From Draconibacterium halophilum (GTDB taxonomy: Bacteria; Bacteroidota; Bacteroidia; Bacteroidales; Prolixibacteraceae): a DNA stretch of 64,000 nucleotides. Every line of letters starts with the position of its first letter. Position 1 is the first letter of the stretch. Of this stretch, positions 9,369 through 18,959 are shown in pieces. The position numbers and the translations under genes are program-made. Location: NCBI RefSeq assembly GCF_010448835.1, contig NZ_CP048409.1, forward strand, positions 4,195,501 to 4,259,500, in the 5' to 3' direction. The notes below the pieces were generated by a model. The model was given only the letters and a program-made list of their open reading frames with translations, did no database searches and was not told the DNA's origin.

Positions 9369-10264
9369 ATGGAGAACCTTGAAAATGCCATACAAATTGT
9401 AACTGAGAAACTCTCGGGCTGGGCAAATGAATTTATTGCAATGCTACCCAACTTTGCAATTGCAATATTAATCGTAGTTATTTTTTACCTTTTTTCACGG
9501 CTTTTCGCCAAATTACTGCGTACTACCCTATTAAAATTAACCAGCAATTTAGCTGTTGTAAAATTAATAGCATCGTTTTCACGCATTGCAATTATGACCG
9601 CCGCAGTATTTATAGCGCTGGGAATACTGGAGCTTGAAAAAACGGTAACCTCGCTTCTGGCAGGATTGGGAATTGTTGGACTGGCCATAGGTTTTGCATT
9701 TAAAGATGCTATAGCCAATTTTTGGCGGGAATATACATTACGTTTAAAAGCACCGTTAATGTTGGCGATATTGTAGAATTTGGTGACCATATGGGGCCAG
9801 TAAAATCCATTGGATTACGTGCTGTAAAAATCGATACTTTCCAGGGGCAGGAAGTGGTTATTCCAAACCGCCTGATTTTTGAAGACATTTATAAACATTA
9901 TACCGTAAATAAGGTACGTCGTATCGATTTAAATGTAGGAATCAGTTATGGCGAGGATTTGCAAAAAGTGGAAGACATAACCCTGCAAGCCATTAAGAAA
10001 ATAGATTACCTGATGAATACGAAACCCATTGATCTGTATTTCCTGGAGTTTGGCGACAGTTCCATAAATTTTGTAATCAGGTACTGGGTAAACTTTCAGA
10101 AGCAAACCGATTACCTGCAGGCCTTAAGTGATGGAATAAAAAATATTAAATCGGCTTACGATGCCAACGACATTACCATCCCATTCCCAATTCGTTCACT
10201 CGATTTTGGAATTAAAGGTGGCAAAACGTTAACAGAAGTAATGCCCGGAGAAAAGAACAAATAA
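9369..10264 (+). CDS. Small-conductance mechanosensitive channel (MscS), interrupted by a frameshift
   Basis: Pressure-relief channel of the inner membrane. Part one (from ATG 9369) holds three hydrophobic helices, ending in the pore helix SLLAGLGIVGLAIGFAFKD. Part two continues in another frame with AGIYITFKSTVNVGDIVEFG and the beta domain (GQEVVIPNRLIF, YTVNKVRRIDLNVGISYG). Inserting one T in the T5 run at 9719-9723 gives the expected IANFLAGIYI and joins both parts into about 299 residues, the normal size. The gene is either a recent pseudogene or carries a sequence error. Downstream hemerythrin gene lies 32 bases away. Confidence 0.85.
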
Positions 10265-10296
10265 ACAGAAAATATTTATCGAAAAAAGATTAAAAG

Positions 10297-10758
10297 ATGA
10301 ACGAAATAACAATAACAAAAGCACTTACAAATCACCACAACGAAATGCGTGATTTAATTGAAGAAATTAAAAAAGATAAATCGCAATATATTCTATTAAA
10401 AAAGCACCTTGATGTGCATCACGAACTGGAAGAAGATCTTTTACTGCGTATTTTGAATAATAACAAGGACGTAAAAGATGAATCGCTGGAATCGCAAGAG
10501 GAGCATTTTGTTCTAAACATGCTTTTACTCGACCTTGCTGATTTCCCGAAAAACAATCCACGCTGGATGATAAAGTTTAAAGTATTTGTAGAAATTCTTG
10601 AACATCACCTTAGCGAAGAGGAGGAAGATCTATTTCCCGAGGCAGAAGAATACCTGTCGGAAAAGCAACAAAAGGAGTCGGGGAAACAATTTCAGGAACT
10701 GAAAGCGCAACGACTGTCGGCTGCACTTGAAACAAAACCACAGGAATCGATGCATTAA
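10297..10758 (+). CDS. Hemerythrin HHE-domain protein
   Basis: 153-residue four-helix protein with the metal-binding pattern of hemerythrin-like HHE proteins: NHHNEMRDLIEE, DVHHELEEDLLL, SQEEHFVLNMLL and EHHLSEEEEDLFPEAE. These supply His and Glu ligands for a di-iron site. The family binds oxygen or nitric oxide, or senses iron. It is cytosolic, with no signal peptide. It probably shares a transcript with the MscS gene upstream and ends at a clear terminator. Confidence 0.85.
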   Translation: MNEITITKALTNHHNEMRDLIEEIKKDKSQYILLKKHLDVHHELEEDLLLRILNNNKDVKDESLESQEEHFVLNMLLLDLADFPKNNPRWMIKFKVFVEILEHHLSEEEEDLFPEAEEYLSEKQQKESGKQFQELKAQRLSAALETKPQESMH

Positions 10759-10764
10759 AAGACC

Positions 10765-10796
10765 AAAGCACTTAATAAAAGTGCTTTTCTTTTTTC
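10765..10796 (+). terminator. Rho-independent terminator after the hemerythrin gene
   Basis: Stem aaagcac (10765-10771) with gtgcttt (10781-10787), followed by a T-rich run to 10796. Confidence 0.8.
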
Positions 10797-10841
10797 TGAA
10801 GCCCGAATAATTATACAGCTTGTTAACGAAAAACAACTACA

Positions 10842-11390
10842 ATGAAATTAAGATATCTGACATTACTAATTTTCCTGGTGGGATGTAAGTCCGGAATGAT
10901 TACACAAAAATCCTCAATGAATATTCCCGACAGAGAATTTTCAAGTTCATACGCTGGTACTGAAAATAATATCCCCTATTACAGTTCCAACGAGTTTACC
11001 AACAACGCCCTAAAATCTTACACGCTGGATTACTTAAAATCGGCGTTCGCAGGTAAAAACGAAACAAGTAAAACACCTGTCGATAATTTACACGACAACA
11101 GCATTGTTGATACTATTTACCACTTTTCTGACAACTCAAATGAAATAGAATACTACAAGGGAACTCATGCCAACTTTATAACAAAATTTGACGTAACAGA
11201 TAGCCAGTATGATTTATACGGAGGCATTTCTGCAGGCACCAGGAAAGATGACTTTACGAAGGCATTTAATATTGAAAATAAAACCGGAGATGTTGTAAAT
11301 ATTGGCAATGCAAGCCAAACAGCCATTTATACATTTTACTTTCGTAACAATAAAATTCAGCGAATTAGTTCCTTATTCTATATTGATTAA
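10842..11390 (+). CDS. Hypothetical lipoprotein
   Basis: 182 residues starting MKLRYLTLLIFLVGCKSG. This is a lipoprotein signal with Cys15 in the lipobox LVGC. The mature part is polar, with several Ser, Asn and Thr. Its end has beta-rich features (TAIYTFYFRNNKIQRISSLF), which resemble the short SmpA/BamE-like or Bacteroidota lipoprotein folds, but I cannot assign a family. It stands alone between two short intergenic stretches. Confidence 0.75.
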   Translation: MKLRYLTLLIFLVGCKSGMITQKSSMNIPDREFSSSYAGTENNIPYYSSNEFTNNALKSYTLDYLKSAFAGKNETSKTPVDNLHDNSIVDTIYHFSDNSNEIEYYKGTHANFITKFDVTDSQYDLYGGISAGTRKDDFTKAFNIENKTGDVVNIGNASQTAIYTFYFRNNKIQRISSLFYID

Positions 11391-11491
11391 ACAGCATTGC
11401 ATTTTTTTTTCGGGTAACACACAACATTTCAAAACTAAAGCTTGTTATATAAAGTCTTTTTACTTATTTCGCAGCCTGTTAATATATAACA

Positions 11492-12112
11492 ATGATAAAG
11501 AATTTACTATATAGTTTTTCCCCCAGACGACTTATTATATTGAACCGATACTACCGAATAACACAGTTTTATCCGTTTCTGAAAAGCACTGCATATAAAG
11601 GAATTACAGTTATTTCGCTTTTTGTGCTGCTGCTCGTTGGGTTAGAAATTTTCCTGTTGGATTTTAATTTAATACTCAATAACCTGGTGGATACTTATTC
11701 TCCAAAAATCATTTATTCGGTATTTCTTTTATCTGAAACGTTTTTAGGCTTGGTACCACCGGAAATGTTTATCGCCTGGGCATCAAAACTTGAAATACCT
11801 TGGGGAGCCTTATTTATTTTAGCTACAGTGTCGTACATCGGAGGAATAATTTCGTACTTTCTGGGAACGCGCTTATTTTTAATTCCATCGGTAAAAAACC
11901 ACATCGAAAATAAAATACAAAAACACATTGTCAACCTGCGAAAATGGGGTGGCATATTTGTTTTTTTAGGAGCTGTTTCTCCAGTTCCCCACTCTATTGT
12001 AAGCCTCGCATCAGGATTAATAAAATACGATTTTAAAGGCTACTTGTTGTGGTCTCTTTTCAGGTATATGCGTTTTATCTTTTACGCCTTAATTATTTTT
12101 GGGATTTTTTAA
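11492..12112 (+). CDS. VTT-domain (DedA/TVP38-like) membrane protein
   Basis: 206 residues with four to five hydrophobic segments. The stretch GLVPPEMFIAWASK, then GGIISYFLGTRLF, and the C-terminal GAVSPVPHSIVSLASGLIKY follow the VTT (DedA-like) pattern of a re-entrant loop before a glycine-rich helix. These proteins are linked to flipping of undecaprenyl phosphate or phospholipids in other phyla. The role of this subgroup is not known. Start ATG at 11492; there is no close neighbour on the same strand. Confidence 0.75.
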   Translation: MIKNLLYSFSPRRLIILNRYYRITQFYPFLKSTAYKGITVISLFVLLLVGLEIFLLDFNLILNNLVDTYSPKIIYSVFLLSETFLGLVPPEMFIAWASKLEIPWGALFILATVSYIGGIISYFLGTRLFLIPSVKNHIENKIQKHIVNLRKWGGIFVFLGAVSPVPHSIVSLASGLIKYDFKGYLLWSLFRYMRFIFYALIIFGIF

Positions 12113-12149
12113 ACCTATTGCACTTCGGAATCAATTGCAAAATTTGGGG

Positions 12150-12700
12150 GTTTACAGTTTTTGAGAACGATAAACTCTAATGATTTTCCTGCCGGAGGCC
12201 TTCATTTTTGCCTTAATGCAAAAACGAAGCACGAGGAAGGCATTTCCGAGCTCAAGGCTCCTTTTGATCTTCACCCTCCGTTTTTATAAAACCTAAGTTC
12301 GGACGGGTGATCTCCTCGTCCACTCGGAGCTTCCCGCTCTCTATGGTTTTATTTCAACTCCGGGCAAAGACCAAAAGAGGCCGATCAATAATTTAACGTC
12401 AGCGACTTCGGAGCCTGGCCTCGTCCGGTGAGCCGGAAAACAAGTGGTGACGGCGTTAAAAAATTACTGCTGTTTGAGGAGGTACGACTGCCTGTCCCGA
12501 TCGTAGCATCGGGAAGTTTCAGGAATTTTAGACGGCATCGCGTACCTGCCTGCCGGTAGGCAGGGCTTTTCCGAGGGAAGCGGGCGCAGCCTTGAGTTTT
12601 TTGTTTACTTATTGTCTCAAGACAAAAAGTAAAATAGGTCCGATAGGACAAAGCTTGTTTCTTGTGGTTTTTAGCTTGATTTAATCCTGACAACTTCTGG
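12150..12700. repeat. Non-coding palindrome-rich intergenic element
   Basis: The 625-base gap 12113-12737 has a higher GC content than its surroundings and holds palindromes such as cctgcctgccggtaggcagg (12545-12564) and tcccgat...atcggga (12495-12514). A 106-codon frame on the minus strand exists (12385-12705). Its product, with tracts such as KSPAYRQAGTRC produced by the palindrome, looks like translated non-coding DNA. Similar stretches are familiar to me as interspersed elements in Bacteroidota genomes, but copy number cannot be tested here. It separates the plus-strand VTT gene from the 3' end of the ABC exporter operon. Confidence 0.55.
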
Positions 12701-12737
12701 AGCAAGACATTATATACCTGCTACACCTCCGAAAAGT

Positions 12738-14519
12738 TTAAGTTTGTTTCTCTTCCTCCTCAAACTGGTGTAAAAGCCGTGCATATTTTCCGCCATATTC
12801 CAGAAGTTGTTTATGATTACCACGTTCGATAATCTGCCCATCTTCCAACACCAAAATCATATCCGAATTTTTAATGGTACTTAAACGGTGCGCCACTGCA
12901 ATTACCGTCTTTTTGGAGAAAATATTGGCAATGGCCTTTTGAATGTACTGCTCGGTAATTGAGTCAACAGCACTGGTTGCTTCGTCAAGTATAATCAACT
13001 CGCTGTTACCGGCAATGGCCCGTGCGAAAGAAATCAGCTGTGCTTGTCCTTTCGAAAGGTTATCACCATTATCCTGAACAACAAACTTATATTTATTGGG
13101 CAACTGATCGATAAAATAATTGGCATAAACAAACGACGCCGATTGTTGCACATCACTTTGAGAAATAGATTCTCTTCCCAGCGAAATATTGAATTCTACC
13201 GAATCGTTAAACATATATATATCCTGCTGCATAATGGAAATCGTTTCGCGAATCTCCGCAATTGGTATATCTGCCAATTCGGTTCCATTAATTTTTATGC
13301 TTCCGCGATAACCGGTGTATGTTTTTGCTAATAAGCGAATGATGGTAGATTTTCCCGATCCGGTTGTGCCGACCAAAGCCATACGATCACCTTTCTGCAA
13401 TTTAAACGAAACATCTTTCAACACGTCGGGCGTGTCTTCTGAATACCGGAAAAACACGTTTTTAAACTCAATTTCCTGTAAGGCTATTGCTTCAGAAACT
13501 GTTTCTGAAGATTCAGCAGCCGGATCTTCCACCTTTTGGTCAAACAGTTCGCTAATGTGCTCAAGCGCCGACATTGCCCGCTGTATGGTAGATATTTGCT
13601 GGGCAAACTGTTTTACCGGAATAAAAAGGCGCTCCAGGGTGGTTACAAAAACAATAAGAATTCCCAGTGTATAACCATAATCCCAGATTTGAATGGCACC
13701 GTACCAAATAACCAATGCCGTGGCAACAGAGGTTATTCCTTCCACAATCGAATAAAGAAAAGAATCATAAACATTCGACTTGTTTTGTGCGTCGCAAAAT
13801 TGTTTGTTCAGATCATCGTATTTATTCAGTACCTTATCTTCAGCAGCAAAAAGCTGAACGGTTTTCATTCCTGTTAACGCTTCCTGCAAATAGGCTGCTG
13901 ATTTGGCCAAACTGGTACGCGAAGTATTGTAAGCTTTCCTGATTTTTTTACGCAGGAAATTTATCACCAAAATAATTAACGGAACCACCAACAATAACAC
14001 CAAAGTAAGACGCCAATTGATGTAAAATAGGTAGCCCACCAGCGCCAGTGTTTTTATGCTGTCGGCAAGTAAACCAAGCACCCCGGCTGCAAACGAATCG
14101 GATACAGATTCCATATCGCTGGTAAGCCGCGACAAGGTTACGCCAATTGGTTTTTTATCGAAATAACTTAGCGGAAAGCGCAGCGATTTCCCAAACAAAC
14201 GCCTGCGAAGATCGACAACTGCCAAACCTCCTGCTTTTGAAAAAGAGTAACTGTAAAATCCATCGAATAAGATATTAATAAGCAATGCCAGCGCCAGAAA
14301 AATGATTTGTCTGACCAAGCCATCCACATTACCCGGCACAATGTAATTATCAACAATATCTTCTATCAGCCAAAGGAATAAAATCCCGGCACCGGTTGTA
14401 ATAGGAATGGAAGCAATACTCAGGAAAAACCACTTTTTATGCGGTTTAAAATAGCCGGCAAATTTTCGGAAAAGCTGCCAGTCTACATTTTTTATAATAT
14501 TGTTTGTGCCTCTGCTCAT
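12738..14519 (-). CDS. Heterodimeric ABC exporter subunit, canonical Walker B half
   Basis: 593-residue fusion of a six-helix membrane domain (type IV exporter) and an ATPase. Walker A GTTGSGKST, signature LSKGQAQLISFARA (LSKGQ instead of LSGGQ), Walker B LIILDEATSAVD with the catalytic Glu, switch His in AVAHRLST. The start overlaps the stop of the partner gene by one base (TAATG at 14519), so the two are translationally coupled. The pattern of intact Glu/His with a deviating signature, opposite to its partner, is what is seen in heterodimeric exporters with one working site. Last gene of an operon that begins with glutathione-type synthesis genes, so the substrate may be a thiol peptide (inference). 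Confidence 0.88.
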   Translation of the reverse strand: MSRGTNNIIKNVDWQLFRKFAGYFKPHKKWFFLSIASIPITTGAGILFLWLIEDIVDNYIVPGNVDGLVRQIIFLALALLINILFDGFYSYSFSKAGGLAVVDLRRRLFGKSLRFPLSYFDKKPIGVTLSRLTSDMESVSDSFAAGVLGLLADSIKTLALVGYLFYINWRLTLVLLLVVPLIILVINFLRKKIRKAYNTSRTSLAKSAAYLQEALTGMKTVQLFAAEDKVLNKYDDLNKQFCDAQNKSNVYDSFLYSIVEGITSVATALVIWYGAIQIWDYGYTLGILIVFVTTLERLFIPVKQFAQQISTIQRAMSALEHISELFDQKVEDPAAESSETVSEAIALQEIEFKNVFFRYSEDTPDVLKDVSFKLQKGDRMALVGTTGSGKSTIIRLLAKTYTGYRGSIKINGTELADIPIAEIRETISIMQQDIYMFNDSVEFNISLGRESISQSDVQQSASFVYANYFIDQLPNKYKFVVQDNGDNLSKGQAQLISFARAIAGNSELIILDEATSAVDSITEQYIQKAIANIFSKKTVIAVAHRLSTIKNSDMILVLEDGQIIERGNHKQLLEYGGKYARLLHQFEEEEKQT

Positions 14520-16285
14520 TACTGCTTCTCCTTTTTTGTTTCACCTTCCTGCTGCAGGTTCGAAATGTCGCGGTAAAAGTCCGATTGCCTCAACAATTCC
14601 TCATGATTTCCTTTCGCCGCCATTTTACCATCTTCCAAAACAATGGTAAAATCTGTTTTCTCCAAAACACTTATCCGGTTCGAAATAACAACCAAACTTT
14701 TCACAGCATGGTTCTCCACAATTTGTTTGATCAGAAAACGCTCGGTATCCGTGTCAACAGCCGAGAAAACATCGTCGAGTATCAAGAGCTCGCCTTGGGT
14801 ATAAAGTGCCCGTGCCAGGCTAATTCGTTGTTTCTGTCCGCCAGAAAGCATAATGCCTTTTTCGCCCACCATTGTTTTTCCTTTCTTGGGGAAACGCAAC
14901 AATTCATCGGCAAAAGCACTTTTGTAAATTACATCATCAAACCGCTCCTGCTCAACAGCTTCGTCGGAGGTTAAACCAATGTTGTTTTCAATGGTATCGG
15001 AAAACAGAAAAACCTCCTGACTTACCGTATTTACCATCGACCTGATATCCTCGCTTTTTAGCGAATCGGCATCCTTTTCACCAAAGAAAATCTGACCCTT
15101 CCCCGGACGTAAATAACCATTCAAACACTGAATTAATGTTGTTTTTCCAGAACCCACTTTCCCGGTGATGCCAACAACCTGACCGGGTTTAATTGAAAAT
15201 GATATGCCTTCTAAAACCGGTTTGTCGCCGTTGTGGTAGGTATAACTCAGATTCCTTACATGAATCCCGTTTTCAAAAAGTTCGTCTTTATTTGTTCCCG
15301 GCAGCAACTTTCTTTCATCGTCGGTTCCCTTTCTGTCCATGATGGTTTGAATACTGCTGATACCCACAAATCCTTGCTGAAAAACAGTGAGCACCCATCC
15401 CAATCCCATTATCGGATGGGCCAGCAACGCGGCGTAAGCAATATATTCCGTTAACTGCCCAATAGTGAACTTTCCATTGATTACATACATTCCGCCTACA
15501 AAAAATATGATGATCTTTAGAATCTGTCCGAGGTTGGCAAGCAAGGGGATAACGAAGGACCGAATCCACGAAATTTTAAGGGTGGCATCGTAATAATCGA
15601 TATTATCCTTTTGAACCGCATTTTCGGCGTGCTCGTAGATATTGTAACTTTTTATTACGCTGTTTCCCGAAAGAAACGAGATAATTTTTCCGGAAAGCTT
15701 TTGCAAGGTATTCATTCTTGCGTGTGTGTTTTTAACCATCACCTTCATGCCATAGCGTACAATGACAAAAACCACCACCATTGGGATGACACAATACAGC
15801 GTTAGCATGGGCGACAATTTCCACATCATGTACGGTGTAAGCGACAAAGACAACAGAATGTTACCGATTTGCAAAATGCCAAATCCGGTAATCATTCGCA
15901 CGCCATTAATATCATTGTTCACACGCGAAATAATATTTCCGGTGGAATTTTTATCGTAATAATCCTTTCCGAATGAGGCCAGCTTTTGGAACATCTCGCC
16001 TTTTAATTGTCGCTCTATCAGGCGGGCCGGGAAAAAGATTAAAATACGAGAGAGTGTTCGTACCAGAATTAATCCCGCAGCCAAACCAACAATAATCAAT
16101 ACATTTTTATGAAATTCGGCTTCATTTCCCTCACGGCCAGCTGCAATCAGGTCGATTGTTTTCTGAATAAATCCGGGAATAGTAATCGAAGTCCATACGG
16201 TAAGCACCAGAAAGATGATTCCACCTGTGTACCACCATCGGTATTGATGTGTGTATTTTAATATAAATTTTAGTTTCGACAACAT
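14519..16285 (-). CDS. Heterodimeric ABC exporter subunit, degenerate-site half
   Basis: 588 residues, six membrane helices plus ATPase. Walker A GKVGSGKTT, canonical signature LSGGQKQRISLARAL, Walker B LLILDDVFSAVD with Asp in place of the catalytic Glu, and the switch position reads VISNRIS, with Asn for His. Its own Walker B and switch site are therefore degenerate, while its signature completes the working site of the partner. The start ATG lies 24 bases after the stop of the glutamate-cysteine ligase. The same asymmetric layout is known from the LmrCD, TM287/288 and BmrCD exporters. CydDC, which exports glutathione in E. coli, is also heterodimeric, but the similarity here is only of architecture. 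Confidence 0.88.
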   Translation of the reverse strand: MLSKLKFILKYTHQYRWWYTGGIIFLVLTVWTSITIPGFIQKTIDLIAAGREGNEAEFHKNVLIIVGLAAGLILVRTLSRILIFFPARLIERQLKGEMFQKLASFGKDYYDKNSTGNIISRVNNDINGVRMITGFGILQIGNILLSLSLTPYMMWKLSPMLTLYCVIPMVVVFVIVRYGMKVMVKNTHARMNTLQKLSGKIISFLSGNSVIKSYNIYEHAENAVQKDNIDYYDATLKISWIRSFVIPLLANLGQILKIIIFFVGGMYVINGKFTIGQLTEYIAYAALLAHPIMGLGWVLTVFQQGFVGISSIQTIMDRKGTDDERKLLPGTNKDELFENGIHVRNLSYTYHNGDKPVLEGISFSIKPGQVVGITGKVGSGKTTLIQCLNGYLRPGKGQIFFGEKDADSLKSEDIRSMVNTVSQEVFLFSDTIENNIGLTSDEAVEQERFDDVIYKSAFADELLRFPKKGKTMVGEKGIMLSGGQKQRISLARALYTQGELLILDDVFSAVDTDTERFLIKQIVENHAVKSLVVISNRISVLEKTDFTIVLEDGKMAAKGNHEELLRQSDFYRDISNLQQEGETKKEKQ

Positions 16286-16309
16286 GCTCCGATATCCTGT
16301 TTTTGTCGT

Positions 16310-17677
16310 TTAAAGATCGACATATTTTTGCATTTGTTCGTTTTGCCAGTTGTACACCAATTCCGGCAAAGTCTCGTTGTTCTCGTGGTAGCGCTTTAAC
16401 AGCTTTTCTGCTACGGTAATTCCACTTTCAGTGATTTCGCGAACGGGAGCCAAAAAACGGCTTTCATCTTCAGAGCAACGAATCTTGGCACGTCGGGCAA
16501 GTCCATCTGATGCAATCCGAAAGATTTGTTTTGCAATAGCTCCAACGTTCAGGTCGCCACTTGTTGCATTCAATGCTTTTACAGGCACCTGAGCACGAAG
16601 GTTCTGCATGATGTTGACATCCCATTTTGAAATAAGTTCACTGGCTTCATCCAGGCTTTGACCGTCGTACAATAAGCCAACCCACAAGGCAGAAACCGCC
16701 GCAATGTGCGATACACAACTGGCATCTGCGCCCCTCATCTCAATAAATTGTTTTAGCCGTACATCGGGAAAAATAGTTGAAACATGCATCTCCCAATCTT
16801 CCTGCGTTGGTTTTATACTATGCTTCCCCTCAAAAAATTCGCGAAATGTAAGACCATTTGCTGAACTATACTTCTCATCGCGATAGATATAATACATCGG
16901 AATATCTAGCAGGTAATCCACCCAGCGCTCAAATCCAAATCCCTCATCAAAAATAAAGGGTAAAAATCCACAACGGTCGGGATCGGTATTATTCCAGATA
17001 TGCAAACGGGAAGTTAAATACCCATTGGGTTTCCCTCCCGAAAATGGAGAGTTTGCAAAAATGGCAGTAACAACAGCTTGTAATGCTTGCGCCACACGCA
17101 TCTTTTTTACCATGTCGCGTTCGTTACCATAATCCAGATTCACCTGCGTTGAGGCGGTATTGGTCATCATGTGCAGCCCAAGCTCTCCTTTTTTTGGCAT
17201 GTAATCCCGCATCCACCGGTAACGTTCTTTGGGTACCCACGGAACATCGGCTACATTTGACAAAGGATCAACCCCCATTGGAAGACTGAAAAAATCGGAT
17301 TGCTTACTAATTGTATTCAGCTCCTGAAAATGTTTTCTGGTTTCACGATAAGTTTGGTGAATGGTTTCAAAATTATCGCCCGAAAGCTCAAATTGGCCAC
17401 CGGGTTCCAATGTAATTGATGCGCCATTTTTACGAAGACCAATAGTAATATTATTTTCAAGAATAGGTTGCCAGCCATCCTTTTGCATCTGATTCAGAAT
17501 TTTCAATATCCCGCCATCCTGATCAAAACGAAGTCGTTTAAAATCTTTTCGTCGAAATAGAAATTTTTCATTTTCAGTACCAATTCCCCACTTTTCAGGA
17601 GGTTTGTTCCCCTGCTCAAAATAATCGATTAGTTGCGATTTATGGGTTATCTCTATTTTCTTTTCTTTTTCTGTCAT
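16310..17677 (-). CDS. gshA: Glutamate-cysteine ligase, plant/alphaproteobacterial type (GCS2)
   Basis: 455 residues. It joins L-glutamate and L-cysteine to gamma-glutamylcysteine with ATP. Family motifs seen are GIGTENEKFLF near the start, LEPGGQFELSG (glutamate/metal site), TQVNLDYG, ANSPFSGGKPNG, SRLHIWNNTDPDRCGFLPF, and IEMRGADASCV. There is no signal peptide. The length fits the stand-alone enzyme. It lies between an ATP-grasp ligase upstream (31 bases) and the ABC exporter downstream (24 bases). Glutathione synthesis is uncommon in Bacteroidota, so the final product may be glutathione or another gamma-glutamylcysteine derivative. Confidence 0.9.
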   Translation of the reverse strand: MTEKEKKIEITHKSQLIDYFEQGNKPPEKWGIGTENEKFLFRRKDFKRLRFDQDGGILKILNQMQKDGWQPILENNITIGLRKNGASITLEPGGQFELSGDNFETIHQTYRETRKHFQELNTISKQSDFFSLPMGVDPLSNVADVPWVPKERYRWMRDYMPKKGELGLHMMTNTASTQVNLDYGNERDMVKKMRVAQALQAVVTAIFANSPFSGGKPNGYLTSRLHIWNNTDPDRCGFLPFIFDEGFGFERWVDYLLDIPMYYIYRDEKYSSANGLTFREFFEGKHSIKPTQEDWEMHVSTIFPDVRLKQFIEMRGADASCVSHIAAVSALWVGLLYDGQSLDEASELISKWDVNIMQNLRAQVPVKALNATSGDLNVGAIAKQIFRIASDGLARRAKIRCSEDESRFLAPVREITESGITVAEKLLKRYHENNETLPELVYNWQNEQMQKYVDL

Positions 17678-17708
17678 CTTGACTTTCTTGTTTGTTTGCC
17701 TGTATCAG

Positions 17709-18710
17709 TTACTTCGAATTCAAAATACTGTCAAGAACATATTTCTCGACATGGCGGTTTTTACCTATGTACGGATAATTGTGCATCGATAACATAGCCG
17801 GTGCATTTAATTCAACCACGATGTAATTATCAGGCGAGGCAGTCACCTTCGTGTCTTTAATTATAATGTCGATTCCGGCAATTTTCAGTCCTGCCGACTT
17901 TGCTGCTTCTACTGCCACATTTTTGTAAAAATCCGGTATTTCATCGGTTACATCGATGCTGTCGCCACCGGTACTCAGGTTTGAGTTTTTCCGTAAATAC
18001 ACCTTCTCCCCATTTTTCAATATCGTTTCAGGTGTCATCGAAAGCGCATTCAAATGCCGGATCACTTCCTCATCAATATTTATTTTTAGTAAAGGATGCG
18101 TGTAATCAGTTCCGCGCCCCATATTCTTCTCATCTACCAATTGCTGAATAGAGGATTCTCCGTCTCCGGTAACATTCGCCGGTTCGCGCCAGGCAATGGC
18201 CCGCACCACATAATCGATGACCAAAAACCGGTATTCCTGCCCCGGGCAAAATTTTTCAACAATTACTTTTTTAGTAAACTTAAAAGCATGGTCAATTGCA
18301 GAAGTTTGCTCCTCTCTACTTTGAATATTTGTACTTACTGCAATCCCATGGTCAGTGTCAGCAGGTTTTACTACTACCGGCAACGGAACTGCATCCAAAA
18401 CATCGGTTTGATACCCCGGCTCAAGCAGAATACCTTTTGCATGGCTAATCCCTTTTCGTTGCAGGAATTGCCGGGTCATCCATTTGTCGTTTGATATCCA
18501 AAAGGCAATTAGGCTGTTAGCATCCGAAATAGTTCCTTCGTGGATGATGTATTCTTTATTGTTGTATTGAACCGAAATAAGGTTATTTTCGGCATCGATA
18601 ATTTCAAAATCTAACTTGCGACGGAGAATTTCAGCAATAACAATCTGGGTTGTGGCTTCAAAGTGCTCATACCCAGGCAGCGGCTCAAATTTATAGTTGC
18701 TTTTTTCCAT
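17709..18710 (-). CDS. ATP-grasp ligase resembling the C-terminal half of GshF
   Basis: 333 residues with an ATP-grasp fold: PVVVKPADTDHGIAVSTN (nucleotide loop), VIVEKFCPGQEYRFLVID (hinge), GDGESSIQQLVDE, RKNSNLSTGGDSIDVTD, and the metal site AGIDIIIKD...YIVVELNAPAMLSMHNYP. These motifs are those of the cyanophycin-synthetase/GshF ligase branch. In GshF (about 750 residues) such a domain follows a glutamate-cysteine ligase and adds glycine. Here it is a separate gene directly upstream of a GCS2-type ligase, so it most likely acts second in the path. The amino acid it adds is not readable from sequence. First gene of the operon. Confidence 0.82.
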   Translation of the reverse strand: MEKSNYKFEPLPGYEHFEATTQIVIAEILRRKLDFEIIDAENNLISVQYNNKEYIIHEGTISDANSLIAFWISNDKWMTRQFLQRKGISHAKGILLEPGYQTDVLDAVPLPVVVKPADTDHGIAVSTNIQSREEQTSAIDHAFKFTKKVIVEKFCPGQEYRFLVIDYVVRAIAWREPANVTGDGESSIQQLVDEKNMGRGTDYTHPLLKINIDEEVIRHLNALSMTPETILKNGEKVYLRKNSNLSTGGDSIDVTDEIPDFYKNVAVEAAKSAGLKIAGIDIIIKDTKVTASPDNYIVVELNAPAMLSMHNYPYIGKNRHVEKYVLDSILNSK

Positions 18711-18959
18711 CCTAATAGTTTTTTTTACGGGAATAATTCCACTAAAGAGAATTGTCTCCTAATGTAATAACTTTTGAAATTAACACATTGTCGTCAGAAT
18801 AGTTTCCAAAGAGTGAAATATTGCTCGTAATTTAAAGTTTCGATGAAATGCGGCTTCTTGATAAATCGGAAATTGTACGTTAGTTCAGAAACGGTTAGTG
18901 CGAACGAACTCCATCTTTTTGTCTGGTAAAAAAGGGGGCGGCTTATTTCTATAAACGCA

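Noticed and set aside
12385..12705. 106-codon minus-strand open frame
   Set aside because: Its product is made by palindromes and low-complexity DNA, has no family-like core and lies in a non-coding element.
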